The notes beneath the pieces are model-generated. The model searched no databases. It worked only from the letters and a program-made list of their open reading frames with translations, and was not told where the DNA came from. A program made the position numbers and the translations under genes. Shown here one piece after another: positions 21,651 through 22,103 of a stretch of 22,103 nucleotides of DNA. Source of the stretch: Bacillota bacterium (lineage in GTDB: Bacteria; Bacillota; Clostridia; Christensenellales; CAG-138). The number at the start of each line of letters is the position of its first letter. The first letter of the stretch is position 1. The stretch lies in contig JAEXFV010000077.1 in the NCBI GenBank assembly GCA_023451115.1, positions 1 through 22,103 on the forward strand, in the 5' to 3' direction.

Positions 21651-22103
21651 CTAAATTGTGCCTTCTTCCGGCGCCTCTTGCTCTAATACCGAGGTGCAAT
21701 GTGGGCAACGTGTAGCCTCCAGCGCGATCTCTGTACAACAATAGGGGCACTTACGCTTAGGCGTTTCAGGCGCGGCCGGCTTCTGGTGCAGATTGCGCAG
21801 CTTATTAATCCCCTTTATAAACAAGAACACACAAAAAGCCATCAATAAAAAATCCAATACTGTGGATAAAAAAGCGCCATAATTAAAAGTAGCCACATTT
21901 GCTGCCTGGGCGTCGCTCAAAGAAGCATATTGCTTGCCATCCATAGCAAAAAACAAATTGGTAAAGTCAATATTTCCCGTTATTTTACTTATTAACGGCA
22001 TAAACAAATCGTTTACCACACTGGTTACAATTTTGCCGAATGCGCCGCCAATCATAACGCCAACGGCCATATCCAGCACATTTCCTTTAAAGGCAAATTC
22101 TTT
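21651..22103 (-). CDS. mscL: Large-conductance mechanosensitive channel MscL with C-terminal zinc ribbon (5' end beyond window)
   Basis: 150 residues are visible; only the first few N-terminal residues lie past the right edge, since the frame runs open to base 22103 with KEFAFKGN before VLDMAVGVMIGGAFGKIV, the pore-lining first helix. NDLFMPLISKI and DFTNLFF follow, then a periplasmic loop, then the second helix STVLDFLLMAFCVFLFIKGIN. MscL forms a homopentameric membrane pore that opens at high tension to relieve osmotic downshock. The C-terminus carries KCPYCCTEIALEATRCPHC, two CxxC pairs 14 residues apart (first to first about 17), i.e. a small zinc ribbon, in place of the usual C-terminal helical bundle. 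The GTG at 22079 is internal (the V of VLDMAVG), not the start. Confidence 0.94.
   Translation of the reverse strand, partial: KEFAFKGNVLDMAVGVMIGGAFGKIVTSVVNDLFMPLISKITGNIDFTNLFFAMDGKQYASLSDAQAANVATFNYGAFLSTVLDFLLMAFCVFLFIKGINKLRNLHQKPAAPETPKRKCPYCCTEIALEATRCPHCTSVLEQEAPEEGTI

Noticed and set aside
1..22103. CRISPR arrays, tRNA/rRNA genes, transposases, phage genes
   Set aside because: No regularly spaced repeats, tRNA-like cloverleaf or mobile-element genes were found on reading both strands.

Overview
The window looks like a chromosomal segment of a spore-forming, low-to-mid GC Gram-positive bacterium of the Clostridia type. The reasons are strong AGGAGG-type ribosome binding sites, a BofA sporulation regulator next to a DUF2508 (YaaL-like) gene as in Bacillus/Clostridia, Lgt-dependent lipoproteins, and Firmicutes-like housekeeping enzymes. 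I cannot name the genus. Almost every gene lies on the minus strand; the one clear exception is a DUF3810 membrane protein gene at 1349-2512 (+). There are no rRNA or tRNA genes, CRISPR arrays, insertion sequences or phage genes, and no gene-free stretch over 300 bases.

Layout from low to high coordinate. At the left edge are the start of pgi (glucose-6-phosphate isomerase, cut by the window) and, 18 bases upstream of it, a TIM-barrel sugar-phosphate isomerase/epimerase. The divergent DUF3810 gene follows and runs tail to tail into the end of a long minus-strand operon. Read in transcription order from 11661 down to 2495, that operon is: pncB (nicotinate phosphoribosyltransferase); a small lipoprotein whose start overlaps the pncB stop as ATGA; a 1628-residue multidomain protein (HD phosphohydrolase, helical-repeat solenoid, NadD-like nucleotidyltransferase, acetyltransferase-like and phosphoribosyltransferase-like regions); a lactate/malate-dehydrogenase-like protein; and a flavodoxin-like protein with a four-cysteine cluster. 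This operon is the most interesting part of the window. It combines a true NAD-precursor enzyme, a giant protein of nucleotide-handling modules and two redox-type proteins. A pyridine-nucleotide maintenance, sensing or repair function is an inference, not shown.

Further right are lgt (prolipoprotein diacylglyceryl transferase) with its own promoter and a palindrome beside it, bofA, the DUF2508 gene (with a convincing terminator between these two), and an overlapping cluster of proA, a lipoprotein and a small flavodoxin behind a good sigma-A-type promoter. Then come a large secreted and membrane-anchored protein with Ig-like repeats and a disordered P/Q-rich tail, ilvE (branched-chain aminotransferase), a YigZ/IMPACT family gene coupled to tyrS, and mscL with a C-terminal zinc ribbon, cut by the right edge. 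A perfect 14-bp hairpin separates ilvE from the surface-protein gene, and four TTGGCAA heptamers sit in the tyrS leader.
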